This document shows, one piece after another, positions 1 through 7,787 of a stretch of DNA of 64,000 bases. Source of the DNA: Streptomyces seoulensis. GTDB taxonomy: Bacteria > Actinomycetota > Actinomycetes > Streptomycetales > Streptomycetaceae. The DNA lies in contig NZ_CP032229.1 of assembly GCF_004328625.1 (NCBI RefSeq), positions 1-64,000 of the forward strand. Reading direction: 5' to 3'. Under the pieces are notes generated by a model. That model had not been told where the DNA came from, did not search any database, and saw only the letters and a list, made by a program, of their open reading frames with translations. The position numbers were made by a program, and so were the translations under genes. Numbering within the stretch: the first letter of the stretch is position 1; the number at the start of each line of letters is the position of its first letter.

Positions 1-283
1 CGGTGGGCTCGGCTTCGGGGTGGGGCGGGGTGGCGTGCTGGGTGCGGAGTTTTTCCTGGGCGGCGGTGAGGAAGTAGGCGTACTTCTCGCGGAGTTCGCC
101 GCTGGGGTCGCGTCCTGTTTCCCAGCCGCCGACGGTGGAGGGGCTCACTCCCAGGGCGTGGGCCACCTGGGTGCGGGTGAGGTGGAGGGCTTCGCGCAGG
201 GCGCGGCGGCGGTCGGCGGGGGGCAGGGCGGCGGGGGTGCGGGCGTCGGCGAGGAGGGCGTCGATGGCGTGGTAGTCGGTCAT
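1..283 (-). CDS. XRE-family helix-turn-helix regulator, truncated by the window edge
   Basis: An open frame reads from an ATG at 283 to the left edge, 94 codons, without a stop. Residues about 27-75 form a cro/C1-type helix-turn-helix with the pattern LTRTQVAHALGVSPSTVGGW and then a basic helix. Its start overlaps the stop of the upstream XRE gene as ATGA, so the two are translationally coupled and probably act together. The binding site and target are unknown, and the C-terminal part is not visible. The family call is secure; the role is inferred only from the fold. Confidence 0.75.
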   Translation of the reverse strand, partial: MTDYHAIDALLADARTPAALPPADRRRALREALHLTRTQVAHALGVSPSTVGGWETGRDPSGELREKYAYFLTAAQEKLRTQHATPPHPEAEPT

Positions 284-570
284 CGGGGTGTCCCCTGGGC
301 GGCCGCGGGGGCGGGGGTGCGGCGGCGGTGGGGGGCCAGGGTGTCGCAGGCGCGGGTGGGGCCGGCGAGGAGGTCGAGGACGTCGATGCCGTAGTGGGTG
401 GCGAGGGCTTCGCAGTCGGTCAGGCTCCAGGCGGCGTGGCCGCTTTGGCGGCGGCTGATCTGGGTCTGGCTGATGCCGAGGGCGGTGGCGAGGTCGGCCT
501 GGTTTTCGCCGGTGAGGTGCATGAGGGCGGCGGTGGCGGCTCGTACGCGTTCGCCGAGCGTCATGTTCAT
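280..570 (-). CDS. Small XRE-family DNA-binding protein
   Basis: This 96-residue protein is nearly all helix-turn-helix. Residues about 8-66 include NQADLATALGISQTQISRRQ, the typical cro/C1 recognition segment, followed by a helix matching the fourth and fifth helices of the fold. The last 20 residues are Pro/Ala/Arg-rich and probably disordered. It is the first gene of a two-gene unit with another XRE protein (ATGA overlap). Such pairs often control a neighbouring accessory function or plasmid-like element in actinomycetes, but nothing here shows the target. Confidence 0.75.
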   Translation of the reverse strand: MNMTLGERVRAATAALMHLTGENQADLATALGISQTQISRRQSGHAAWSLTDCEALATHYGIDVLDLLAGPTRACDTLAPHRRRTPAPAAAQGTPR

Positions 571-654
571 GGGGGCATCGTAGGGGATGGGTTATGCGTT
601 TTAAGCATCAAGGGTGGTGAAAAGGAGGGGTGGGTCGGTGGGGGTGGTGGGGGT

Positions 655-1218
655 TCAGAGGGTGAGGAGTTCGGGGGTGAAGACGGTGATGTGGTCGGTG
701 ATGTCGTCGGGGGTGCGGCGGCGGGGGGTGCGGGTGTGGTGGGGGGTGCCGATGTAGAGCCAGCCGAGGAGGCGTTCTTCGGGGCGCAGGCCCAGGGTGT
801 GGCGGGTGGTCTGGGACTGGGTGAAGGGGCCGGTGCGCCAGACGCTGCCGAAGCCTCGGGCGTGCAGGAGGAGGATGAGGGAGCCGGCCATGGTGCTGGT
901 GGCGGCGAGCTGTTCCCATTCGGGGATGGTGGCGTGCTGGGGGGTGAAGACCAGGGTGGCCAGGAGGGGGGCCCGCTGGGGTTTGGTCTGTACGTGGGCG
1001 CGGCGGGGCTGGGGGCCGTCGTAGTCGTCGGCGAAGCAGCGGCCCAGGGCGGTGCGGGCGTCGCCGCGGACGAGGATCCAGCGCCAGGGGCGCAGCCGGC
1101 CGTGGTCGGGGGCGGTGGCCGCGGCGCGCAGGAGGTAGGCGAACTCGGCGTCGCTGGGGGCGGGTTCGACGAGTTGGTGTTCGCTGCGGCGGGTCAGTAC
1201 GGCCGTCATGACATCCAT
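655..1218 (-). CDS. Nitroreductase-family flavoprotein (YdjA-like)
   Basis: The 187-residue product matches the short, single-domain FMN nitroreductases. The N-terminus carries the family pattern RRS...L..PAPSD followed by RAAATAPDHGRLRPWRW, where the Arg and the HGxLRPWR stretch contact FMN and define the YdjA-like subgroup. The middle (about 115-150) has the glycine-rich segment and Arg seen at the dimer interface. It would reduce a nitro group, quinone or enone using NAD(P)H, in the cytosol. The ATG at 1218 has GAGGA seven bases upstream. It lies at the edge of the RiPP region, so a tailoring role is possible but unproven. The C-terminus is unusually rich in Thr/Arg/Pro. Confidence 0.85.
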   Translation of the reverse strand: MDVMTAVLTRRSEHQLVEPAPSDAEFAYLLRAAATAPDHGRLRPWRWILVRGDARTALGRCFADDYDGPQPRRAHVQTKPQRAPLLATLVFTPQHATIPEWEQLAATSTMAGSLILLLHARGFGSVWRTGPFTQSQTTRHTLGLRPEERLLGWLYIGTPHHTRTPRRRTPDDITDHITVFTPELLTL

Positions 1219-1497
1219 GGCTGTTCCTCGTCTCCTCTTCTGCGTGTCTTGTGCGTGCGGGCTGTTTTCCGGGTGCGGGTGGGCGGCGGCTTGGGGGTTA
1301 CTGCCAGCCGGAGTCGTTGTCCGTGGTGCCGGCCGTGTGGTGCGCGTGAAGGGGTGCTGCGGCTGTGCCCCGAGCTGTGTCGCCGACCGCCATGGGTGTG
1401 CCTCCGGTGTCCTCGTTGGGCTGACACCTTTGAGGGTGCCGTTCCGCAGGTGTCGCCGTAAGGGGGAAACGTGCAGGTCAAACCGTCCATGACCTAC

Positions 1498-1809
1498 TTA
1501 GGACATGCCGGGGCGGTCGGCGTCGATGGGGATGAGGGGTACCTCGGCGCGCAGCAGGGTCCAGGGGTGGAGCCAGTGGTGGTGGAGGAGGGTGTGGTGC
1601 CAGAGGGTGACGGCGGTCTCCTCGGCGGCTTTGAGGGTGGCGGCGCTGATGTAGACGCCGATGACGGGGTGGGGGTGGGTGTCGGCGTGGACGACGACGT
1701 GTTCGACTCCGGTCACGTCCCGGCCGCAGGCGGCCACGGCGTCGGCCGTCCCGCTGGGCAGGAGGACGCCGTGCACGGGTGGCTGCACGTGGACGTGGAC
1801 GAGGTACAT
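1498..1809 (-). CDS. Small protein of unknown function
   Basis: A 103-residue protein starting at an ATG with AGGAAA at good spacing; a longer frame upstream to 1881 has no such site and a low-complexity start. It begins MYLVHVHVQPPVHGVLLP and contains alternating hydrophobic strands and many His residues (VHADTHPHP, LWHHTLLHHHWLHPW). There is no signal peptide or membrane segment. I do not recognise the family. It is transcribed towards the nitroreductase and away from the LuxR-type regulator, so it may share the regulation of this locus. Confidence 0.6.
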   Translation of the reverse strand: MYLVHVHVQPPVHGVLLPSGTADAVAACGRDVTGVEHVVVHADTHPHPVIGVYISAATLKAAEETAVTLWHHTLLHHHWLHPWTLLRAEVPLIPIDADRPGMS

Positions 1810-2131
1810 GCGGGTTTCCTGCCGGTGTCGGACCCGTTTGCCGGGCGGGCCCGGCAGACAGCGGAATGTGCAACATGGCACGAGTCGCTGGTGGCGTCTA
1901 CGTCCGACGACGTTGAACAGGGGTGTGGTGCGGGGGTGTTGGGTGGTTGCCCGGTGGTGGGGGTGGGTGGGGCGGGTGGCTGTGAGAAGGGTCAGTCTTG
2001 GGCCAAGAGAGTGCGTATCTGGCCGATCGCGCGTGCATCTGGACTACTCTCCTCTCCTTAACAGCGGTTGAGGCGCGCGCTCATCGGCCTCAAGCGGTTC
2101 AGGTGCCACACAGACCTGTCGGGGGAATGAG

Positions 2132-3133
2132 ATGCTTGATCTTCTCGGGCTCGACCACCAGACGGAATCCGTGTACCGGGCCATGCTCGATCATCCCGAG
2201 GACGGTGTGGAGGGTCTGGTCGCCCGGCTGGGCAGACCGGCGAAGGAGATCAGGGACGCGCTGGACCGGCTGAGTGAGCTGGCGCTGGTGCGGTTTTCCA
2301 CCGAGGACCCCACGCAGTTGCACGCGGTCAGTCCGCATCTGGGTATCGAGATCCTGCTGGCTCGTCAGCAGGCGGAGCTGGCGGCGCAGCAGCAGCGGGT
2401 GGAGGCGAGCCGGGCGGTGGCGGCGCGGCTGATCTCGGAGTTCGCCGGGCAGCAGGAGGATGTTCCTGAGGCGGGGGTGCAGTATCTGCGGGGTCTTGAG
2501 TCGATCCGGGATTATCTGACGGCGCTCAATCATCAGGTCCGTCATGAGTTCCTGGCGTTCGCGCCGGGCGGTCCGCAGACGGAGGCCAATATGCAGGCCT
2601 CGCGTCCGCTGAACCAGCGGCTGCTGGAGCGGGGTGTGCAGATGCGGACGATCTATCTGGACAGTATCCGCCGGGACGCGGCGACGGTGGCGTACGCGGA
2701 GTGGCTGGTGGACAAGGGTGGTCAGGTGCGGACGGTGCCGTCGCTGCCGAACCGGATGATCATCTGTGACCGGCAGGTGGCGATCATGGCGGCGGACAGC
2801 AATGCCACGTCGGTGGGGGCGGTGGTGCTCAGTGCGCCGGGGCTGATAGCGGCGCTGTGCACGCTGTTCGACACCACCTGGCAGGCGGCGGAGGCGCTGG
2901 GCACGCCGCCGGCGGGGCGGGAGCAGGAGGGGCTGACCCGGCAGCAGGCGGAGGTGCTGCATCTGCTGGCCGAGGGGCATACCGATGACGCGATCGCGCG
3001 GAAGCTGGGGGTGTCTCCTCGTACGGCGCGGCGTTTCGCGAACACGCTGATGGCGCAGCTGGATGCGCGCAGCCGGTTTCAGGCGGGGGTGCGGGCGGTG
3101 CAGTACGGGCATCTGCCGGCGAGTGTGGGCTAG
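2132..3133 (+). CDS. TrmB/LuxR-type transcriptional regulator
   Basis: The 333-residue protein has an N-terminal winged-helix region (about 1-60) of TrmB type, a middle domain (about 100-240) like the phospholipase-D-fold ligand region of these regulators, and a C-terminal LuxR/GerE helix-turn-helix (about 265-325: LTRQQAEVLHLLAEGHTDDAIARKLGVSPRT, shown here only as the family pattern in parts). There is no receiver domain, so it is not a classical response regulator. Proteins of this layout are common in Streptomyces biosynthetic clusters. It is the only plus-strand gene between the left flank and the peptidase genes and is convergent with the M20 gene, so I infer that it is the local cluster activator. 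Its operator is not evident. Confidence 0.8.
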   Translation: MLDLLGLDHQTESVYRAMLDHPEDGVEGLVARLGRPAKEIRDALDRLSELALVRFSTEDPTQLHAVSPHLGIEILLARQQAELAAQQQRVEASRAVAARLISEFAGQQEDVPEAGVQYLRGLESIRDYLTALNHQVRHEFLAFAPGGPQTEANMQASRPLNQRLLERGVQMRTIYLDSIRRDAATVAYAEWLVDKGGQVRTVPSLPNRMIICDRQVAIMAADSNATSVGAVVLSAPGLIAALCTLFDTTWQAAEALGTPPAGREQEGLTRQQAEVLHLLAEGHTDDAIARKLGVSPRTARRFANTLMAQLDARSRFQAGVRAVQYGHLPASVG

Positions 3134-3135
3134 TA

Positions 3136-3187
3136 CCCCTCCCCTCCCCTCCCCTTCTCTCCTCCCTTCCCCTTCCCCTTTCCCTCC
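3136..3187. repeat. Homopurine/homopyrimidine tract with G-quadruplex potential
   Basis: The plus strand reads almost only C and T for about 50 bases, beginning with four CCCC runs separated by single T. The minus strand therefore carries GGGG runs with one-base loops, an ideal G-quadruplex pattern. It sits exactly between two convergent genes, where it could stop or slow transcription from the left-hand regulator or the right-hand operon. Confidence 0.6.
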
Positions 3188-3211
3188 GCTCACCTCGGCT
3201 GTGGGGTGGGG

Positions 3212-3243
3212 GTGTTCAACCGCGGAGGGGCGCAGTTGAACAC
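3212..3243. repeat. 32-nt palindrome, copy A (13-6-13)
   Basis: Left arm GTGTTCAACCGCG, six-base loop, right arm CGCAGTTGAACAC; one mismatch between arms. The element includes the stop codon of the M20 amidohydrolase gene, so it lies at the 3' end of the minus-strand operon and may act as its terminator. Three further copies with exactly the same 13-6-13 layout are found at 16754, 17024 and 17821. Confidence 0.8.
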
Positions 3244-4520
3244 GGGCCTGAAGCGGTTTTCAGGGCGGTGCGCAGGAGGATCTCGGCGCCCAGGACGAGG
3301 TCGGCGGGGTGGGTGTCCTCGTGAGGGACGTGGCTGACGCCGCCGACGCTGGGGACGAAGATCATGGCGGTGGGGGTGAGGTCGGCGACGACCTGGGCGT
3401 CGTGGCCGGCGCCGCTGGGCAGCGACTGGTAGGGGGCGCCGGTCTCCCGGCAGCTCTCCTCGATCAGGGCGCGCAGGCGGGCGCTGGTGGCCACGGGTGC
3501 GGAGTGGGTGCGGGCGAGGGTTTCGATGCGGGTGCCGGTCTGGTGGGCGAGGTCCTGCAGTTCGCGGGTGAGGACGGTTTCGGCCCGGTGCATGCGGGCG
3601 GCGTCGGTGTCGCGCAGGTCGGCGGTGAGCCGGACGGTGTCGGCGATGGTGTTGGGCGAGTTGGGGTGGATGTCGAGGCGGCCGACGGTGGCGACCCGGC
3701 ACAGGTCCAGGGTGGTGGCGAGGCGTTCGACGGCCAGGGTGGCGCGGGCGGCTGCGGCCAGGGCGTCGCGGCGGCCGGGCATGGGGGCGGTGCCGCAGTG
3801 GCCGGCGCTGCCGCTGATCTCGAGGGTGAGGACGGTGCGTCCGGTGATGCCGTCGACGACGCCGATCCGGTTGCGGGCGCGTTCGAGGACGGGTCCCTGC
3901 TCGACGTGGAGTTCGAGGTAGGCGGCCAGTGCTTCGGCGGGCCAGACGGCGCTGCCCAGGGCGTCGAGGTCGCCGCCGGCCAGGGCGAGGGGGCCGCGCA
4001 GGGGGTGGCCGTCGTGGTCGAGGGGTTCGCGGGGCAGGCCGTCGAGGCGGCCGGCCAGGACGGAGGAGCCGAAGAAGGGCTGGGGGAACAGGGCGCCTTC
4101 TTCGTTGGAGAAGGCGGCCGCCACCGGCTCGTAGGCGGTCTCGATGCCCGACTCGGCGCATGCCTGGACCACTTCCAGGGCCGCCAGCACGCCGTAGGCG
4201 CCGTCCAGGCGGCCGCCGTTGACGACCGTGTCCAGGTGGGAGCCCATCAGGACGGCCGGGCGGGCGGGTGCGGTGCCCGGGGGGCGGGTGCGGATCATGA
4301 GGTTGCCGGCGGCGTCCACCGAGGTCGCAAGGCCTGCGGCCCGGCTCTCCCGCATGACGTAGGTGCGGGCTTCGCGGTCGGCGCGGCTGAAGCCCTCGCG
4401 GGTGATGCCGCCGGTCACCGGGTCACGGCCGATACGGCCCAGTTCCTCCACGCGGCGCAGCAGGCGTTCGGCGTCGATGGCGGGCTGGGCGGTGCGGCGG
4501 TGGGCCACTGGTTGACTCAT
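3216..4520 (-). CDS. M20-family Zn amidohydrolase (allantoate/N-carbamoyl-amino-acid hydrolase type)
   Basis: The 434-residue protein has the di-metal signature of the AmaB/HyuC branch of M20: SHLDTV (His95, Asp97), LDGAYGV (Asp106), NEEG (Glu140/141), LHVEQGPVLE near residue 208 and a C-terminal HVPHEDT. The dimerisation lid lies between about 215 and 330. Family members split amide bonds of allantoate, N-carbamoyl amino acids or small peptides in the cytosol. It follows the S9 peptidase gene and ends the minus-strand run of the RiPP region. I infer a role in trimming or releasing the last residues of the precursor peptide, or in degrading by-products; an unrelated catabolic role cannot be excluded. 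Confidence 0.85.
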   Translation of the reverse strand: MSQPVAHRRTAQPAIDAERLLRRVEELGRIGRDPVTGGITREGFSRADREARTYVMRESRAAGLATSVDAAGNLMIRTRPPGTAPARPAVLMGSHLDTVVNGGRLDGAYGVLAALEVVQACAESGIETAYEPVAAAFSNEEGALFPQPFFGSSVLAGRLDGLPREPLDHDGHPLRGPLALAGGDLDALGSAVWPAEALAAYLELHVEQGPVLERARNRIGVVDGITGRTVLTLEISGSAGHCGTAPMPGRRDALAAAARATLAVERLATTLDLCRVATVGRLDIHPNSPNTIADTVRLTADLRDTDAARMHRAETVLTRELQDLAHQTGTRIETLARTHSAPVATSARLRALIEESCRETGAPYQSLPSGAGHDAQVVADLTPTAMIFVPSVGGVSHVPHEDTHPADLVLGAEILLRTALKTASGPCSTAPLRG

Positions 4521-4623
4521 GAGTCCTCCAGATCGGTTGGGTCGGGCCTGGACGGAAAGAGGGGGGTGGCGTGGGCCGGGCCCCGGTCCCTCGGGAGGGG
4601 TGCCGGGGCCCGGGGGCCGGGTT

Positions 4624-6561
4624 TTAGAGGTGGCGGTCCCACCATTCGAGGACCGCTTCGAAGCGGGCGATGCGGTGGCTGGGCAGGCCGGAGCGGGACA
4701 GGTCGTGGCCTTCGCCGGGGAAGAGGAGGAGTTCGACGGGGACGCCGCGGGTCTTCAGGGCCACGAAGAGCCGCTGTGCCTGTTCCATGGGGCAGTGCCG
4801 GTCCTCGTCGGACTGGATGATCAGGACGGGTTTGGTGATGGAGTCGGCGTAGGTCAGTGGGCTCTTCTCGGCCCAGCGGGCGGGGTCGGCGCCGTAGAGG
4901 GCGATCGCGACGTTCACGCCGTCGTCGCTGGAGGCGGCGTAGCTGTCCACGGCGTACAGGCCGCGTTCGCCGATGAAGGCGCGGAAGCGGGCGCCGTGGT
5001 GGGCGGCCATCCAGGCGGACATGTAGCCGCCGAAGGAGCCGCCCATCACTCCGACCCGGGAGCCGTCCAGGTCCGGTGCCTCGAGGGCGGTGTCGAGCAG
5101 GGCCAGGAGGTCGGGGGCGGTCTTGCGGGCGAGGTCGTCCACGACGTGCATGCCGTGTTCCTGGCCGTAGCCGGAGCAGCCGCGGGGGTTGCCCAGGACG
5201 ACGGCGTAGCCGGCGCTCGCGTAGACCAGGGCTTCGTCCAGGGCGGCGGGGCCGTTGAGGGTGTAGCCGAACTGGGTGTAGGGGCCGCCCTTGATCTGGA
5301 GCAGGACGGGGTGGGGGCCTTCGCCGCGGGGGCGGACGATCCAGCCCTGGAGGTCGTAGCCGTCCTGGGTGGTGGCGGTGAACTCCTCCACCGGCAGGAC
5401 GTCGGTCTGCTGGGTGAGGCGGTCGCCGAAGCCGGTCAGGAGGTGTTCCTCGCCCGCGCGGAGGCTGAGCAGGTCGCCGGCGCTGGTGGCGCTGGAGACG
5501 ACGGCGGCGACGGTCAGGCCGTCGGGGGTGTCGACGGCGGCGTAGGCGTTGACCTGGCGGGCGCCGGTGATCAGCGGGGTGGGGGTGCTTCCGTCGTAGG
5601 GGACGAGGAGCAGGTGGACCTCGCCGCGGTGGTCGGCGGCGAAGAGGACGCCGTCGGCGACGGGGTGGATCATCTGGCTGGCGAAGCTGAGGTGGTAGTC
5701 CTCGTGGGTGAGGCGGCGGGCGGGGGCGGAGCCGTCGACGGGCGCGGACCACAGGCCGTAACTCATGGTGGCGTAGGCGTTGTTGTTCTCGTCCAGCGGT
5801 TCGGCGGCGAAGCACAGGGTGGCGCCGTCGGGGGCGAAGCGGGGGCAGCCCAGGATGAGGCCGCCGCCGGTCAGCGCGCGCAGGCCGGTGCCGTCGGGGG
5901 CGCACACCCACAGGTCGTTGCGCAGGTCGTCGCCGGCGCCCTGGTGGCGGGCGGCGGTGAAGGCCAGCAGCCGGCCGTCGGGGCTCCAGGAGACGTCCGC
6001 GTGGTCGAAGTCGCCGTCGGTGACCTGGACGGTGGCGGCGGCCGGGTCGTCGGCGAAGGGGTCGGTGACGAAGAGGTGGCGGGGCCGGTCGACGGTGAAG
6101 CCGAAGCCGTCCGCCCAGTAGCGCAGGGTGGTGATGCGGCGCGGGGCCTCGGTGTGCGGGGCGCCGGTGTAGCGGCCGGGGGCGGGCACCCGGGCCATGT
6201 AGGCCAGGCGGGTGGAGTCCGGGCTCCATACGGGCTGTCCGGCGCCGATGGGGTGGCTGGTGACGGGGCGGGCGTCGCCGCCGTCCAGGGGCAGCAGGTG
6301 GATCTGGCCCGGGCCGCCGGGGACGGGGCGCAGGAACGCCAGGTGGCGTCCGTCGGGGGAGAACGCCGGGGCGGCGTCGTGCGGGCCGCGGGTGAGCAGG
6401 CGGGCGGGCCGGCTGCCGTCGGTCTCGGCCAGCCACAGCTCGGACACATACCCGTCGGCGGCCAGGTCGGGGCGCGTCACCGCGACCGCGGCGAACCGGC
6501 CGTCGCCCGACAGCGTCGGCTTTCCCAGAACAGGAAGGAGATCAATGTCTGTGAACTTCAT
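4624..6561 (-). CDS. S9-family prolyl oligopeptidase-type serine peptidase
   Basis: The 645-residue product has an N-terminal seven-bladed propeller of WD/TolB type (about 1-370, repeats such as PVWSPDSTRLAYMA and VSWSPDGRLLAFTA) and a C-terminal alpha/beta hydrolase domain. The catalytic triad is visible: Ser509 in GGSFGGY, Asp587 in SDEDRHCP and His619 in GEGHD. No signal peptide is present, so it acts in the cytosol on short peptides, as is usual for acylaminoacyl- and dipeptidyl-peptidases of this family. It lies directly behind precursor gene 1, separated by a hairpin and a terminator. A role in leader removal is my inference. Confidence 0.9.
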   Translation of the reverse strand: MKFTDIDLLPVLGKPTLSGDGRFAAVAVTRPDLAADGYVSELWLAETDGSRPARLLTRGPHDAAPAFSPDGRHLAFLRPVPGGPGQIHLLPLDGGDARPVTSHPIGAGQPVWSPDSTRLAYMARVPAPGRYTGAPHTEAPRRITTLRYWADGFGFTVDRPRHLFVTDPFADDPAAATVQVTDGDFDHADVSWSPDGRLLAFTAARHQGAGDDLRNDLWVCAPDGTGLRALTGGGLILGCPRFAPDGATLCFAAEPLDENNNAYATMSYGLWSAPVDGSAPARRLTHEDYHLSFASQMIHPVADGVLFAADHRGEVHLLLVPYDGSTPTPLITGARQVNAYAAVDTPDGLTVAAVVSSATSAGDLLSLRAGEEHLLTGFGDRLTQQTDVLPVEEFTATTQDGYDLQGWIVRPRGEGPHPVLLQIKGGPYTQFGYTLNGPAALDEALVYASAGYAVVLGNPRGCSGYGQEHGMHVVDDLARKTAPDLLALLDTALEAPDLDGSRVGVMGGSFGGYMSAWMAAHHGARFRAFIGERGLYAVDSYAASSDDGVNVAIALYGADPARWAEKSPLTYADSITKPVLIIQSDEDRHCPMEQAQRLFVALKTRGVPVELLLFPGEGHDLSRSGLPSHRIARFEAVLEWWDRHL

Positions 6562-6618
6562 GCCCCCGAATTTAGGGGCCGCCGATAAAGACCGTCAATG
6601 GTGGTGGATTTGAACAGC

Positions 6619-6656
6619 AAAAAGGCGCGAAGACGGTTTTCCGTGTCTTCGCGCCT
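6619..6656 (-). terminator. Intrinsic terminator between precursor 1 and the S9 peptidase gene
   Basis: On the minus strand a stem AGGCGCGAAGAC pairs with GTCTTCGCGCCT around a short A-rich loop and is followed at once by TTTTTGC. This is a textbook intrinsic terminator, rare in such GC-rich DNA. It would make the precursor transcript a short monocistronic RNA and leave the peptidase gene to read-through or its own promoter. Confidence 0.8.
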
Positions 6657-6682
6657 GCATATTCGTATTGTTTTTCCATGTT

Positions 6683-6727
6683 GCGGCGGAGGGGCGGTCG
6701 CGGAATCTTGTCCGCCCCTCCGGCCGC
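6683..6727 (-). terminator. GC hairpin just after precursor gene 1
   Basis: Ten bases after the precursor stop the minus strand reads GCGGCCGGAGGGGCGG, a 13-base loop, then CCGCCCCTCCGCCGC. The same arms follow precursor gene 2, with a different loop. Conservation of the arms but not the loop points to selection for the hairpin, most likely to protect the 3' end of a small abundant mRNA. Confidence 0.75.
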
Positions 6728-6737
6728 AGCAGCTTTA

Positions 6738-6827
6738 TTACTGGATGTTGACGTAGTACGAGGTCGCGAGAAGCTCGGCGGAGGTCTCGATGAACTCGAT
6801 GTCGTCGAACGCCACGGTGCTCTCCAT
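6738..6827 (-). CDS. RiPP precursor peptide 1 (29 residues)
   Basis: A 29-residue ORF with TAA stop and AGGAG eight bases before the ATG. It begins MESTV, has an acidic leader with AFDDIEFIET at residues 6-15, and ends ELLATSYYVNIQ. There is no Cys and no Lys/Arg, so the peptide is strongly acidic. A second gene at 16389 encodes the same peptide with Asn instead of Ser at position 3; of four base differences between them, three are silent. Size, acidic leader, duplication and surrounding oxygenase, peptidase and exporter genes identify it as a RiPP precursor. The leader/core boundary is not visible; the C-terminal Tyr-Tyr-Val-Asn-Ile-Gln is the likely core. I do not recognise the product. Confidence 0.85.
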   Translation of the reverse strand: MESTVAFDDIEFIETSAELLATSYYVNIQ

Positions 6828-6855
6828 GATGCTCACTCCTTAACTGTCTCGGTTT

Positions 6856-6875
6856 CCGCCGGTGTTTCCCGGCGG
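6856..6875 (-). promoter_or_regulatory. 5'-leader stem-loop of precursor gene 1
   Basis: CCGCCGG pairs with CCGGCGG around a six-base loop. It starts at about the predicted transcription start, some 28 bases before the start codon. An equivalent stem with altered sequence stands at the same place before precursor gene 2, which suggests an mRNA-stabilising cap or a translation control element. Confidence 0.65.
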
Positions 6876-6882
6876 TGATGAA

Positions 6883-6912
6883 ATATTCGCCCCGCCGGGC
6901 CCCTTGCGTCAA
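6883..6912 (-). promoter_or_regulatory. Promoter of precursor gene 1
   Basis: Minus strand: -35 TTGACG (6907-6912), 18-bp spacer, -10 GAATAT (6883-6888). Precursor gene 2 has TTGACG, 18 bp, GAGTAT at the matching distance, although the spacer sequences differ. This is a vegetative (HrdB-like) promoter pattern. A degenerate copy of the 32-nt palindrome family (6905-6941) overlaps the -35 box. Confidence 0.7.
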
Positions 6913-6941
6913 CTGCGGGCGGTGCCGGGAAAGTTGGACAC
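6905..6941. repeat. Degenerate copy of the palindrome family over the -35 box of precursor 1
   Basis: The arms read TGCGTCAACTGCG and GAAAGTTGGACAC with an 11-base loop, against the family layout of 13-6-13. The outer TTGGACAC and inner TCAACTGCG match the family. It may be a decayed element or an operator half-site pair. Confidence 0.4.
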
Positions 6942-6976
6942 CATTTCCTGGACGGTTTTCCCGGCGGGCATGTGAA

Positions 6977-7010
6977 AGCGCCCCCGGCCGCGCATGCGGC
7001 AAGGGGCGCT
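6977..7010 (-). terminator. Terminator after the LOG-family gene
   Basis: On the minus strand AGCGCCCC...GCCGC pairs with GCGGC..GGGGGCGCT around a four-base loop and is followed by TTTC. It begins about 30 bases after the LOG stop codon and would separate the long operon from the precursor 1 unit. Confidence 0.65.
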
Positions 7011-7041
7011 CTGAAGGCGGGGCGCGGCGGGGGGGCGGGGG

Positions 7042-7647
7042 TCAGACGGCCGCAGGCACCGGCTGTGTGCGGGCGGCGGTGAGCAGGTCGAGGGCGTCCT
7101 CGACGTCCCGGCCCTCCTGGATCAGGCTCCGCTCCGCCTCCTTGAGGAACCCCTCGTGCACGAGGTGGTCCAGCATGCCCAGCAAGGGGTCGAAGAAACC
7201 CTGGTGATTGACCACGACGATCGGTTTGCGCATGAGTGACAACTGGTTCCAGGTCGCCACCTCCAGCAGTTCGTCCAGCGTCCCGAAACCGCCCGGCAGC
7301 ACCGCGAAACCCGCGGAGAGCCGGTACATGAGCGCTTTGCGTTCATGCATGGAACGCACCAGGAAGAGCGCGCCCGGCGCATTGTCGGCGCGCTCGCGTT
7401 CGTGGAGGAAACGCGGCACCACCCCGGTGACGCCGCCGCCGGCGTCGATGACGGAATGCGCCACCGCGCCCATCACCCCCACTCCCCCGGCCCCGTACAC
7501 CAGGTCCAGGCCGCGGCGGGCCAGCGCGGTGCCGAATTCCCGGGCGAGCAGCAGATGGCCGGGGCGGGCGCCGTCGCGGGCGCCGCAGAACACGGCGATC
7601 TTCTTGCTCTGCGCTATCTCGGGGGGCATCTCCATGACAGAGGACAT
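7042..7647 (-). CDS. LOG-family (TIGR00730) nucleoside-monophosphate phosphoribohydrolase-like protein
   Basis: The 201-residue product shows both hallmarks of the LOG family: a Rossmann start with GAGGVGVMG (52-60) and the PGGFGTLDE motif (118-126), with the HERK segment (101-104) that supplies the conserved Arg/Lys. Known members release the base from nucleoside 5'-monophosphates, best known for cytokinin activation in plants and bacteria. The ATG has AAGGAA upstream. It is the last gene of the operon led by the oxygenases, MFS and M13 genes, followed by a terminator. Why a peptide cluster needs it is unclear: it might supply a free base or ribose phosphate for tailoring, or be a passenger. 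Confidence 0.85.
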   Translation of the reverse strand: MSSVMEMPPEIAQSKKIAVFCGARDGARPGHLLLAREFGTALARRGLDLVYGAGGVGVMGAVAHSVIDAGGGVTGVVPRFLHERERADNAPGALFLVRSMHERKALMYRLSAGFAVLPGGFGTLDELLEVATWNQLSLMRKPIVVVNHQGFFDPLLGMLDHLVHEGFLKEAERSLIQEGRDVEDALDLLTAARTQPVPAAV

Positions 7648-7787
7648 CTCGGATTCCTTCGGAGTCGGTCGCGTCGGCCGCGTTTCGTCGCGGTCGGTCG
7701 CGGGCGGTCGTTTCGCGCGGGGCGTGCCCCTTTTTTTTCGGCGGGAGCTGCCCCGGGGTTGTGCGGGAGCTGCCCGGGGGTGCTGGG

